From NCBI RefSeq assembly GCF_007559025.1, contig NZ_CP041765.1, forward strand, positions 2,910,679-2,974,678: a stretch of DNA of 64,000 nt, given 5' to 3'. Each line of letters opens with the position of its first letter. The first letter of the stretch is position 1. Below, piece by piece: positions 54,789 through 63,390 of the stretch. This DNA is from Tomitella fengzijianii. GTDB lineage: Bacteria; Actinomycetota; Actinomycetes; Mycobacteriales; Mycobacteriaceae. The translations under genes were made by a program, and so were the position numbers. The notes beneath the pieces are model-generated. The model did not search any database, was not told the origin of the DNA, and saw only the letters and a program-made list of their open reading frames with translations.

Positions 54789-54885
54789 GGGTGTGTGCTC
54801 TCCGGTCGGTGGGGACGGCGGCGATCAGGCGGGGGCGGCGGCGAGCGGTACGACGGAATCCCGTCCCCGCCGCGCCGCGCGGGCG

Positions 54886-55575
54886 CTACCTGCCCACGCC
54901 GTAGACGCCTCGCTCCTCGTCGCGTACCAGCCTGCCCAGCTGCAGCTCGATGACGCGCCGGCGCATCGAGTCGACGATCTCGTGGTCGTGCGTGGCCATC
55001 AGCACGGTGGTGCCGGTGCGGTTGATCTTGTCGAGCAGCAGCATGATCCCGCCGGACGTGTCCGGGTCGAGGTTGCCGGTGGGCTCGTCGGCCAGCAGGA
55101 GCAGCGGCCTGTTGACGAAGGCGCGCGCTATCGCGACGCGCTGCTGCTCGCCGCCGGAGAGCTCGTGCGGAAGGCGGTGCGACTTGCCCGCCAGCCCCAC
55201 CATGTCGAGCACCTCGGGGACGACCTTCTTGATGTTCGCCTCACGCTTGCCGATCACCTCGAGCGCGAAGGCGACGTTCTCGTAGACGTTCTTCTGCTGC
55301 AGCAGCCGGAAGTCCTGGAACACGCAGCCGATGGTCTGACGCAGCTGCGGCACCTTGCGCCCCGCCAGCTTGTTCACGCGGGTGTCCCCGACGAACACGT
55401 CACCGGAGGTGGGGGCTTCGTCTTTGAGCAGCAGCTTGAGGAACGTCGACTTCCCGGAGCCGGAAGGCCCGATGAGAAAGGCGAACTCCCCCTTGCCGAC
55501 CTCGACGTTCACCTTGTCCAGTGCGGGCCGGGTAGACGTCTTGTACGACTTGGAGACATTCACGAGACGGATCAC
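54886..55575 (-). CDS. ftsE: Cell-division ATPase FtsE
   Basis: A 229-residue ABC ATPase. [14 protein letters not shown] (Walker A), CVFQDFRLL (Q-loop), [18 protein letters not shown] (signature), [13 protein letters not shown] (Walker B) and ATHDHEIVD (H-loop) are intact. GTG 55575 is chosen. Partner of FtsX in the divisome. Confidence 0.97.
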   Translation of the reverse strand: MIRLVNVSKSYKTSTRPALDKVNVEVGKGEFAFLIGPSGSGKSTFLKLLLKDEAPTSGDVFVGDTRVNKLAGRKVPQLRQTIGCVFQDFRLLQQKNVYENVAFALEVIGKREANIKKVVPEVLDMVGLAGKSHRLPHELSGGEQQRVAIARAFVNRPLLLLADEPTGNLDPDTSGGIMLLLDKINRTGTTVLMATHDHEIVDSMRRRVIELQLGRLVRDEERGVYGVGR

Positions 55576-55634
55576 GGAGAGCCAGTGTAGCCATGCCCGC
55601 GGGCAGCGCCGATCCTCCGAGCCCGGCGCGGCGC

Positions 55635-56759
55635 TCAGTCCTCGTCGGAGCGCATGCGCCAGCGGATGCCGGCCTCGATGAATCCGTCCAGCTCGCCGTC
55701 CAGCACCGTCTGCGGGTTGTTGACCTCGTACTCGGTGCGCAGATCCTTGACCATCTGGTACGGGTGCAGGACGTAGGAGCGCATCTGGTTGCCCCACGAG
55801 GCGTTGCCGCCGGCGCCCAGCTCGTCCATGGCGGCCTTCTCCTCCTGGCGCTTGCGTTCGAGGAGCTTGGCCTGCAGCACCTTCATCGCCGCCACCTTGT
55901 TCTGCAGCTGCGACTTCTCGTTCTGGCAGGTGACGACGATGCCCGTGGGGATGTGGGTCAGCCGCACCGCCGAGTCGGTGGTGTTCACCGACTGGCCGCC
56001 GGGACCGGACGAGCGGTAGACGTCGACGCGCACGTCGTTCTCGGGGATCTCGATGCTGTCGGTGGTCTCCACCACCGGCAGCACCTCGACCTCGGCGAAG
56101 GACGTCTGGCGACGGCCCTGGTTGTCGAACGGGCTGATGCGCACCAGGCGGTGCGTGCCCTGCTCCACCGACAGCGTCCCGTACATGTAGGGGTCCTTGA
56201 CCGCGAAGGTGGCGCTCTTGATGCCGGCCTCCTCCGCGTAGGAGGTGTCGTACACCTCCACCTTGTGGCCGTGCTTCTCCGCCCAGCGCACGTACATGCG
56301 CATGAGCATCTCCGCGAAGTCGGCCGCGTCCACGCCGCCGGCGCCCGAGCGGATGTTGACCAGCGCCTCACGCGGGTCGTACTCGCCGGACAGGAGGGTG
56401 CGCACCTCCATCGCCTCGATGTCGGAACGCAGGCTCGCCCGCTCGGAGTCCGCGTCCTCACGGGCCGCGGCGGCCGCGTCGCCCTCCTCCTCGTCGGCCA
56501 ACTCGTAGAGGACGGGCACGTCGTCGAGCCGCGAGCGCAGGTCCCTCGCACGGCGCAGCGTGGCCTGCGCGTAGGAGAGTTCGCTGGTCACCTTCTGCGC
56601 GTTGTCCTGGTCGTTCCACAGCTCCGGGTCGGCGGCCTGGTGCTCGAGCTCATCGATGCGGCGCGCCAGCTCGTCGATGTCGAGCACGCGCTCGACCGTC
56701 GACAAAGTGGTCTCGAGTTCTGCGAGGTCTGCGGAAACGTCAGGTTGCACGGTAGACAA
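55635..56759 (-). CDS. prfB: Peptide chain release factor 2
   Basis: A 374-residue RF2 reading UGA and [18 protein letters not shown] carries the SPF codon-recognition motif, and [18 protein letters not shown] the GGQ hydrolysis loop. The frame is continuous: the programmed +1 frameshift of many bacterial prfB genes is absent, as in other Actinobacteria. Start TTG 56759 or GTG 56750. Upstream of ftsE. Confidence 0.96.
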   Translation of the reverse strand: MSTVQPDVSADLAELETTLSTVERVLDIDELARRIDELEHQAADPELWNDQDNAQKVTSELSYAQATLRRARDLRSRLDDVPVLYELADEEEGDAAAAAREDADSERASLRSDIEAMEVRTLLSGEYDPREALVNIRSGAGGVDAADFAEMLMRMYVRWAEKHGHKVEVYDTSYAEEAGIKSATFAVKDPYMYGTLSVEQGTHRLVRISPFDNQGRRQTSFAEVEVLPVVETTDSIEIPENDVRVDVYRSSGPGGQSVNTTDSAVRLTHIPTGIVVTCQNEKSQLQNKVAAMKVLQAKLLERKRQEEKAAMDELGAGGNASWGNQMRSYVLHPYQMVKDLRTEYEVNNPQTVLDGELDGFIEAGIRWRMRSDED

Positions 56760-56827
56760 GGCTACCCGCCGCCCACCACGCCGACCCGGACGGAGTCTCC
56801 TGGCAGCAGCCGCGTCACGGTACGGTC

Positions 56828-57613
56828 ATGGCCATGTACGCCGCCGACCTGGACCTCGCCCTGCGCCTGGCGAATCGCGCCGATTCGATCACCGGCAAGC
56901 GGTTCCGCTCCGCCGATCTGCGGGTGCAGGACAAGCCGGACATGACGCCGGTCACCGACGCGGACGTCGCCGTCGAGCGCATCATCCGCGACATCCTCGA
57001 GATCGAACGCCCGGACGATTCCGTCCTCGGCGAGGAGTTCGGCGGCGAGCCCGCACCGACGGGCCGGCAATGGGTGGTGGATCCCATCGACGGGACGAAG
57101 AACTTCGTCCGCGGCGTCCCGGTGTGGGCCACCCTGATCGCGTTGTTCGAGGACGGCGTGCCGGTGCTCGGCATGGTCAGCGCCCCGGCCCTGTCGCGCC
57201 GCTGGTGGGCGACAGCGGGCGACGGCACGTTCGGAACGTTCGAGGGAGGTCTTCCCCGCGCGCTGCGCGTGTCCGGCGTCGGGGACCTGAGCGCCGCCAG
57301 CCTGTCGCTGTCGAGCCTGTCCGGTTGGCGGGCGCGCGGCGACCGGGACCGCGTCATCGACCTCACCGACGAGGTGTGGCGCTTGCGCGGCTACGGCGAC
57401 TTCCTCTCCTATTGCCTCGTCGCGGAGGGCGCCGTCGACATCGCCGCGGAGCCCGAGGTGTCGCTGTGGGACCTCGCCGCCCTCGACATCATCGTCCGCG
57501 AGGCCGGCGGCCGATTCACCGCGCTCGACGGCAGCGCGGGCCCGGCGGGCGGCAGCGCCGTGGCCACCAACGGCCTGCTGCACGACGCGGTGCTGGCCCG
57601 GATCGGCACGTAG
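56828..57613 (+). CDS. Histidinol-phosphatase / inositol monophosphatase family
   Basis: A 261-residue FIG-superfamily phosphatase. [48 protein letters not shown] (metal-binding DPIDGT) and [19 protein letters not shown] are present. The sequence is close to actinobacterial HisN, the last phosphatase of histidine synthesis; a general inositol-phosphatase role is possible. Divergent from prfB. Confidence 0.88.
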   Translation: MAMYAADLDLALRLANRADSITGKRFRSADLRVQDKPDMTPVTDADVAVERIIRDILEIERPDDSVLGEEFGGEPAPTGRQWVVDPIDGTKNFVRGVPVWATLIALFEDGVPVLGMVSAPALSRRWWATAGDGTFGTFEGGLPRALRVSGVGDLSAASLSLSSLSGWRARGDRDRVIDLTDEVWRLRGYGDFLSYCLVAEGAVDIAAEPEVSLWDLAALDIIVREAGGRFTALDGSAGPAGGSAVATNGLLHDAVLARIGT

Positions 57614-57632
57614 GCCGCGCCGGCATGCGCCG

Positions 57633-57650
57633 GATGAGAAAGCTCTCATC
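57633..57650. promoter_or_regulatory. Palindrome GATGAGA-N4-TCTCATC upstream of the two-component operon
   Basis: GATGAGA (57633-57639), AAGC, TCTCATC (57644-57650), 40 bp before the acidic-protein gene. The same sequence with a different centre occurs at 63210-63229. It is the likely site of the response regulator at 59603-60268. Confidence 0.7.
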
Positions 57651-57690
57651 GGCGGCCCGACGATGTCGGTCGCCGGCGCAGAGTGGAGTC

Positions 57691-58110
57691 ATGCGTGAAC
57701 GACGTCCGTCACCGGCGACCGCGGCGGCGGGAACGGCCGCCGCCGTCGCCGTCGCTGCAACCGTGGCGTGGGCGGTGCTCGGCCACGGGTCCTGGTCGGT
57801 GGATCCGGACCTCGGACCGGCTGTGGACGCGCGGCTCGTCACCGCCACCACCGACCCGGCACCCCCGCCTCCCCCAGTGAATCCCGCACCCGGCGACCTT
57901 CCGGGAACCGGCTCCGAGGGCGGAGGAACCACAGGCGAATCCGGCGCCGCCGGAGCGGAAGTGGTCCCGCCGCACGCCCCAGCACCCGCCGCGGAGGACT
58001 CGGAGGCCGACCCCGACGAGGACGCGGACGACGGAGCCGCGGGCGACGCGGACGGGTCTGCCGACCCCGACGCGGACGACGATTCCGACGACGCCGGGCA
58101 CGGCGGCTGA
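57691..58110 (+). CDS. Secreted acidic protein of a two-component operon
   Basis: A 139-residue protein: basic N-terminus, one hydrophobic helix (TAAAGTAAAVAVAATVAWAVLG), a Pro-rich spacer (PAPPPPPVNPAPG) and a C-terminus dense in Asp, Glu and Gly (ADPDEDADDG, PDADDDSDDAGHGG). No Cys or enzyme motif. Acidic repeats of this kind can bind Ca2+ or other cations outside the membrane. It is two bases before the kinase gene and may modulate the sensor. Family unknown. Confidence 0.75.
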   Translation: MRERRPSPATAAAGTAAAVAVAATVAWAVLGHGSWSVDPDLGPAVDARLVTATTDPAPPPPPVNPAPGDLPGTGSEGGGTTGESGAAGAEVVPPHAPAPAAEDSEADPDEDADDGAAGDADGSADPDADDDSDDAGHGG

Positions 58111-58112
58111 CG

Positions 58113-59606
58113 ATGCGCCGCCGGATCCGGCCGCCGAGCACGCGTGCCCGCGTCCTCGGGTGGTTCATGCTGATAGTCGCCATCGCGCTGGGTCTCAACC
58201 TCGTCGTGGTCGACCAGCTGATGCATTCGCGCGTCGCCGAAATGACCACGGCCGAGCTCGAACACGAGACGGATCGGTTCCGCCTATTCGCCGAACGCGG
58301 CGTGGACCCGCATACCGGCCGCCCGTTCGCGGACATCCCCCAGTTGCTCGAGAGTTACCTCGCCGAGGCGGTCCCGGAGAAGGACGAGGCGATGTTCAGC
58401 GTCGTCGACGGCCGACCGGCGCACCGCACCCGCAACGACGTTCCGGTCCGACTCGACCGCCGTGACGACGTCGTCGCCGCGGCATCCGCCGCCACGGCGC
58501 CGTCGGTCGGGCGGATCGAGGCCGGCGGCGGTGCCGTGTACGCCGCGATCCCGGTGACGGACGGCACCGGAGGCGCCTCGGGCGCACTGGTCGTCGTCGA
58601 ATACTCGGGGGCCGCACATGCCAACGCATCCCAGGTGGTGCGGTCGACGGCGCTGGCGAGTACCGCGGCGCTGCTCGTGGCGGGAATCATCGCGTGGTTC
58701 GTCGCCGGGCGGATCCTCGCCCCGCTGCGTCAGGTGCGCCGGACCGCGGAGGCGATCACCTCGTCCGACCTGTCGCGCCGCATCGGGATCGCCCCCGAGG
58801 CCCGCGACGACGTGGCGCGCCTGGCCCGGACGTTCAACACCATGCTCGACCGGCTGGAGCAGGCCTTCGAGGGGCAGCGCGAGTTCCTCGACGACGCCGC
58901 GCACGAGCTGCGCACCCCCTTGACGATCGTGCGCGGACACCTGGAGCTCATGGGCGACGCACCGCAGGAACGGGCCGAGACGACCGCGATGCTCCTCGAG
59001 GAGGTGGACCGCATGCAGCGGTTCATCGACGACCTGGCGGTGCTGGCCGCAGCCGACCGGCCCGATTTCCTCACGCCCGGGCGCGTCGATCTGACCGACC
59101 TCGTGGTGGGCGCTGTCGCGCGCGCCAGTGCCCTGGCGAGCCGGCACTGGACGGTGAGCGACGCGGCGGACACCGTGATCATCGGCGACGGCCAACGGCT
59201 GACGCAGGCGCTGATGCAGTTGTGCGCCAACGCGGTCCGGTTCACGGTGGACGGAGACGCCCTGAGCATCGGCGCGGTGGTCCGCGACGGCCGCGTGGTG
59301 CTCACCGTCCGCGACAGCGGCCCCGGCGTGCCGGACGGCCTCAAGGACCGCGTGTTCGACAGGTTCACCCGAGCCGACGGGCACCGCCGCGACGGTTCCG
59401 GCCTGGGACTCGCCATCGTCAGCTCCATCGCGGCGGCGCACGGGGGTACCGCGGCCGTGCACGATGCCCAGGGCGGCAGCGCGGTCTTCTCCATCCGGTT
59501 CCCCGCGCGGTTCCCGGACGCCTCCGGCGCGGCCGGTCCTGCGCGAGGGGCACCGCCCCCCGACCCGCAAAGCCCCCCGGACGACCGATCGAAGGAGAAG
59601 GCATGA
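58113..59606 (+). CDS. Sensor histidine kinase
   Basis: A 497-residue membrane kinase: helix 1 (VLGWFMLIVAIALGLNLVVV), an extracellular domain of about 150 residues, helix 2 (ALASTAALLVAGIIAWFVAG), HAMP, HisKA with phospho-acceptor His264 (DDAAHELRTPL), N-box (LCANAVRF), G1 (DSGPGVPDG) and G2 (DGSGLGLAIV). The stop overlaps the regulator start by 4 bp. Signal unknown; the acidic secreted protein upstream may take part in sensing. Confidence 0.93.
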   Translation: MRRRIRPPSTRARVLGWFMLIVAIALGLNLVVVDQLMHSRVAEMTTAELEHETDRFRLFAERGVDPHTGRPFADIPQLLESYLAEAVPEKDEAMFSVVDGRPAHRTRNDVPVRLDRRDDVVAAASAATAPSVGRIEAGGGAVYAAIPVTDGTGGASGALVVVEYSGAAHANASQVVRSTALASTAALLVAGIIAWFVAGRILAPLRQVRRTAEAITSSDLSRRIGIAPEARDDVARLARTFNTMLDRLEQAFEGQREFLDDAAHELRTPLTIVRGHLELMGDAPQERAETTAMLLEEVDRMQRFIDDLAVLAAADRPDFLTPGRVDLTDLVVGAVARASALASRHWTVSDAADTVIIGDGQRLTQALMQLCANAVRFTVDGDALSIGAVVRDGRVVLTVRDSGPGVPDGLKDRVFDRFTRADGHRRDGSGLGLAIVSSIAAAHGGTAAVHDAQGGSAVFSIRFPARFPDASGAAGPARGAPPPDPQSPPDDRSKEKA

Positions 59607-60268
59607 GGCACATCCTCATCGCCGAGGACGAAGCACGGATCTCGTCGTTCCTCGCGAAAGGGCTGCGAGCCGCCGGATACACCACCGAATGCGTAGCAGA
59701 CGGCCGCCAGGCATGGGAGCACGCCTCGTCCGGCCAGTACGACCTCATGATTCTGGATCTGGGACTGCCCGTGCAGGACGGCATGTGGGTGCTGCGCCGG
59801 CTGAGGGCCGGCGGAAACAGGCTCCCCGTCGTCATCCTCACCGCACACGGCACGGTCGCCGACACCGTATCCGGACTGCAGAGCGGGGCCGACGACTACC
59901 TGCGCAAGCCGTTCGCCTTCGACGAGCTTCTCGCCCGGGTGGAACTGCGGTTGCGGGGGGCCGGGGCGTCCCCGGAACCGACGGTCCTGCACGCCGGTCC
60001 GGTGGCTTTGGACCTGCAGACACGCCGGGCCAGGGTCGAGGGCCGGGCGGTGGAACTGACCTCGCGCGAGTTCGCGCTGGCCGAGGCGTTCATGCGGCAC
60101 CCGGACCAGGTGCTCTCCCGGCAGCAGCTCCTCTCGCAGGTATGGGGCCTGGACTTCGATCCGGGCTCCAACGTCATCGACGTCTACGTGCGGTACCTGC
60201 GTCGCAAGATCGGCGACGACCGCATCGAGACCGTCCGCGGCGCCGGCTATCGGATGGCCGCCCGCTGA
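59603..60268 (+). CDS. OmpR-family response regulator
   Basis: A 221-residue regulator: receiver domain with acidic pair (AEDE), phospho-acceptor Asp52 (LILDLGLP), Thr/Lys (LTAH, RKPF), and a C-terminal winged helix (VELTSREFALAEAFMRHPDQVLSRQQLLSQVWG, then SNVIDVYVRYLRRKIG). Coupled to the kinase. It probably binds the GATGAGA-N4-TCTCATC palindromes in front of its own operon and the facing NTPase/ABC operon. Confidence 0.94.
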   Translation: MRHILIAEDEARISSFLAKGLRAAGYTTECVADGRQAWEHASSGQYDLMILDLGLPVQDGMWVLRRLRAGGNRLPVVILTAHGTVADTVSGLQSGADDYLRKPFAFDELLARVELRLRGAGASPEPTVLHAGPVALDLQTRRARVEGRAVELTSREFALAEAFMRHPDQVLSRQQLLSQVWGLDFDPGSNVIDVYVRYLRRKIGDDRIETVRGAGYRMAAR

Positions 60269-60314
60269 CCCGCGGCGCATCGGCCCGCGGACACGAGCAC
60301 GGCTGCAGACGCCG

Positions 60315-61937
60315 TCACGGCGACGGCGGGGCGTCGATCCACCACTCGATGACGGCGCCCGCGCCGGTCACTGCGGGCCGCGGACCGTCTGCGCAGAACA
60401 GGACCACCCCCGGGTACCGGGATACCGTGCGGGTCAGCAGGTCCGCCCCCTCCGCATCCAGGTCGGACCGCAGACCGTCGATGACGAGCAGAGGGGGCGC
60501 GCCGAGCGTGGCCCGCGCCAGAGCGAGACGCGCCCTTTCCGAAGCGCTCAACGGCCGCCCGCCCTGCTTGAGGATCGTCCGCTCGCCGCGGGCGAGGCCG
60601 GCCACCGTGCCGGTCAGTCCTGCTGCGTCGAGAGCGTCGGTGCCCGCGGCAGGGGGCAGATCGGGTCTGCGGTAGCGCACGGCGCGCGCCACCGTGCCCC
60701 TCTCGAAGACGGTTCCCGACGCCGCGTACCCCACCAGCGCGCGCAGCGCGCGCTGCCCGGCGTCGGCGACCGCCGTGCCGTCCACCGTCACCTCCACGCC
60801 GGAGTCGCCGCCGATGAGCATCGACTGCACGAGCCGCGTGCGTGCGGCGGGGTCCGCACAGCGGACCAGCACCCGGTCGCCGGGGTGCGCGGTGATCGAC
60901 CCGCGGGATTCCGGCAGCCCGATCACGACGGACCCGGAACCGGCCGCCGGCACCGCTTCCGGGCGCGCGTCCCCTCCCCCGGAGCCCGTGGAGTCCGTGG
61001 TGTCCAGGACCGGGGCGAGGATCCGCCGGGCCGCGCGGAAGTTCTGCCGGTACTCCACGGCCCGGCCCATGTCCGTCAGCGGGCCGGAGAGGATGCCGAC
61101 GATCATCAGGGCCGACGCGATGGTCGCCGTCGACACCCCCTGCCACACGCCCACCGCGGCGACGGCCGCGGCACCCCCTGCCGCCGCCGCGGCCGCCGCC
61201 CCGCGGATCAGTCCCGCCGTCGCCGAGCGCCGCACCGCAGCCCCGACCACGCTGCGTCCCGCCCTGTCGATCGCCGCCACCTCGCGGTGCACGCCGCCCG
61301 CCATGCGGATGCCCGGCGCCGCCAGGATCGTGTCCGCCAATGCCGCCGCGAGGCGGCCCCGGCGCCGACGAAGCTCCCGCGCCCTCCGGTACGCGGGCCC
61401 GGCGAGCAGCGCCATCGCGGCACCCGACACGAGGAGCGGCACTGCGACGGCGATCGCCAGCACGGGCTGCACCAGCCACAGCGCCGTCGCCGTGCCCGCC
61501 ACCAAGGGCGCGCCGACCGCCAAAGGGGCGATTCCCATCGAGATCCAATTGCGCACGCTGGAGAGGTCGTTCGTGGCACGCGCGATCGTCACGCCCGGCG
61601 ACGGCCCCCGGTCCATCGTCAGCGCGGCGCGGACGAGGCCGACGCGGAGGCTGTGGATGTAGTCCTGCCCCAGCATCTCCGCCAGCACCCGGTCGGCGGC
61701 GCGCAGTGCGCCGAGCGCCACCACCGTGCCGAGCAGTCCGGCCAGCAGTGCCGCGCCCCCGTACCGACTCTGCGGACGGCCCGCCCCGGTGCCGATTTCG
61801 AGCAACCGCTGGAGCAGCAATGCGCTCGCCACGGTGGTGGCCGCCATCAGCAGCCCCGTGCCGACGAGCATCGCCATCGTGGCCCGCCGGCGCCCCGCGA
61901 GCAGTCGCGGCAGACGGTTCACGCCGCCGCCCGGCAT
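60315..61937 (-). CDS. ABC exporter-like protein with degenerate nucleotide-binding domain
   Basis: A 540-residue protein with an ABC type-1 membrane domain (residues 15-310, up to six helices) and a C-terminal ABC-like domain (340-540) that has lost its chemistry. Walker A is RCADPAARTRL (359-369) with no GxGKS; the Q-loop Gln is Ala (YAASG, 404-408); the signature is PLSASERARLALARA (462-476) instead of LSGGQ; Walker B is LLVIDG (483-488) with Gly for the catalytic Glu; the H-loop is CADGP (Asp for His). Fold markers (ERGTVARAV, SDLD) remain. ATG 61937 overlaps the NTPase stop by one base. Confidence 0.85.
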   Translation of the reverse strand: MPGGGVNRLPRLLAGRRRATMAMLVGTGLLMAATTVASALLLQRLLEIGTGAGRPQSRYGGAALLAGLLGTVVALGALRAADRVLAEMLGQDYIHSLRVGLVRAALTMDRGPSPGVTIARATNDLSSVRNWISMGIAPLAVGAPLVAGTATALWLVQPVLAIAVAVPLLVSGAAMALLAGPAYRRARELRRRRGRLAAALADTILAAPGIRMAGGVHREVAAIDRAGRSVVGAAVRRSATAGLIRGAAAAAAAGGAAAVAAVGVWQGVSTATIASALMIVGILSGPLTDMGRAVEYRQNFRAARRILAPVLDTTDSTGSGGGDARPEAVPAAGSGSVVIGLPESRGSITAHPGDRVLVRCADPAARTRLVQSMLIGGDSGVEVTVDGTAVADAGQRALRALVGYAASGTVFERGTVARAVRYRRPDLPPAAGTDALDAAGLTGTVAGLARGERTILKQGGRPLSASERARLALARATLGAPPLLVIDGLRSDLDAEGADLLTRTVSRYPGVVLFCADGPRPAVTGAGAVIEWWIDAPPSP

Positions 61938-63100
61938 CAATCCGGGCAGCCGGAGACAAGGCTTGCCGCCGTCGCCGGCAGGCACAGATCGGCCGTCGCG
62001 ACGACCCGGGCCGGCAGCACCGCTGACGCCTCCGCGGCCGCCAGCGGCGACGAGGTGAGCACTCCCGTGACCGTGCCGACCTCCACGCCCGCCGCGCGCA
62101 GCACGTCGACCCCCGCGGCCGCACCCAGCGAGTCCGTCGCCGCGAACACCACGTGGTCCACCTGTTCGCGAAAGCCCGGGTCGGCCAGCAACCGGGCGGT
62201 CTCGCGCTGGTAGACGCCGTCCGCGACCTCGATGACGATCGCATCCGGTCCGACCTCCGCCAGTGCGGCGATCAGCCCCGTGAACACCGCCCGGACGGAG
62301 TCGTGGTCCAGCCGGAAGGTCGTCGGATACCCGAAGTCGGTGAAATCGAGGACCTTCGCCGCGCCGGCGTCGCTGTAGAGCCCCGGATCGTTCGCGGCTC
62401 CGGTGCCGGTCGCCTTGCCCGCTGCGACGGCGAGGCCCGCATCCGCCAACCCGCGCACCAGGTTCGCGACGGCCGTCGTCTTCCCGGAGTTCATCGCGGT
62501 GCCCAGCACCGCGACCACCGGCGGCCGTCCGACGGCGTGGCGGTCGACGGGGTGGTGGTCGACGGCGTGGCGGTCGACGGGGTGACGGGGATCAGGCCGG
62601 CGGGGGGCGATGTCGCGCAGATTGACAGTGCGGCCGCCACGGCTGAGCAACCCCAGGGGCTCGATCCTGGTGGCCTGGACGATCGAATCGTGCTGTGCGA
62701 TCACCTGGGCCGCCACGCCGCCTCCGGCGACCAGGCTGCAATCGCCGAGCCGGTCCGGAACCACGGCGTGGAACTGATCGGACGCGTACCGGTTTCCGTA
62801 GGCGACCAGGATCTCGTCGCCTGCGAACAGCGCCTGACGCCGTCCGCCGGGGCTCTGCAGCCGGGTGTGCTTCCCGATCTCCGCGACGCGCGCGAGCACC
62901 ACGTCGCCGGCCGACGGGCGCGATGCCGTCAGCCGGTAGCCGGTCGCGTCGCCGGCGAGCCGCTCGGCGAGGTGGCGGGTGATGTACGCCTTTTTGGCAG
63001 CCCGCAGCCGGACCGGGTCGACCACCGCACCACGCCACCCGTACGGGCGCTCGTCGATGGTCCGCCCCGCGCCGGCGGACTGTTCCACAGCGATTGTCAT
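61937..63100 (-). CDS. P-loop NTPase with His-rich linker (DUF1611-like)
   Basis: A 387-residue protein. Residues 1-165 form a beta-rich domain without a recognised family (VLARVAEIGKHTRLQSPGGRR; VVAGGGVAAQVIAQHD-like strands). A His-rich linker (HPVDRHAVDHHPVDRHAV, 173-190) leads to a dethiobiotin-synthase/DUF1611-like P-loop domain (VVAVLGTAMNSGKTTAVANL, GTGAANDPGLYSDAGA, IVIEVADGVYQRE). ATG 63100 has GGAGAA before it. It is translationally coupled to the degenerate ABC gene. The linker may bind metal. Function unknown. Confidence 0.75.
   Translation of the reverse strand: MTIAVEQSAGAGRTIDERPYGWRGAVVDPVRLRAAKKAYITRHLAERLAGDATGYRLTASRPSAGDVVLARVAEIGKHTRLQSPGGRRQALFAGDEILVAYGNRYASDQFHAVVPDRLGDCSLVAGGGVAAQVIAQHDSIVQATRIEPLGLLSRGGRTVNLRDIAPRRPDPRHPVDRHAVDHHPVDRHAVGRPPVVAVLGTAMNSGKTTAVANLVRGLADAGLAVAAGKATGTGAANDPGLYSDAGAAKVLDFTDFGYPTTFRLDHDSVRAVFTGLIAALAEVGPDAIVIEVADGVYQRETARLLADPGFREQVDHVVFAATDSLGAAAGVDVLRAAGVEVGTVTGVLTSSPLAAAEASAVLPARVVATADLCLPATAASLVSGCPD
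62531..62584. repeat. 30-bp periodic repeat encoding the His-rich linker
   Basis: Two exact 24-bp copies (62531-62554 and 62561-62584, beginning GACGGCGTGG) with 6 bases between. They encode the HAVDHHPVDR-type repeat on the minus strand. Copy-number change would lengthen the linker in frame. Confidence 0.8.
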
Positions 63101-63209
63101 GTCGTTCTCCTGCTCTCCGTACCGGCGAATGCGCACGGGCTCCTGCACTCGCCTCCCATCAGTCCCATCCACGAGCAAACGCCGGGTTGATGAGCGCACG
63201 ATGACATCC

Positions 63210-63229
63210 GGATGAGAGTCCTCTCATCC
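63210..63229. promoter_or_regulatory. Palindrome GGATGAGA-N4-TCTCATCC upstream of the NTPase/ABC operon
   Basis: GGATGAGA (63210-63217), GTCC, TCTCATCC (63222-63229), perfect 8-bp arms, about 110 bp before the NTPase start. It contains the same GATGAGA-N4-TCTCATC as 57633-57650. Confidence 0.7.
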
Positions 63230-63279
63230 GTTCCGGACGCAGGTCGACGCACCGGACCGGGATTCCGGTACACAATTAC

Positions 63280-63295
63280 CTTACCGTGGAGTAAG
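63280..63295 (+). promoter_or_regulatory. Candidate operator for the acyl-CoA dehydrogenase gene
   Basis: CTTAC-N6-GTAAG, an A/T-rich dyad about 100 bp before the dehydrogenase start. Fatty-acid gene promoters in Actinobacteria commonly carry a TetR-family site here; the regulator is not in the window. Confidence 0.4.
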
Positions 63296-63390
63296 ATCAA
63301 CGGGGAGAACAAGCGGGTCCGCCCTGCGACCCGGCACGTGTGGGCGACATCGATCGCGGCACACCCGGCCCTTACGGACAGATGGTGACT

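Noticed and set aside
55635-56759. Programmed frameshift in prfB
   Set aside because: The frame is uninterrupted and no in-frame TGA slippage site is present near the start.
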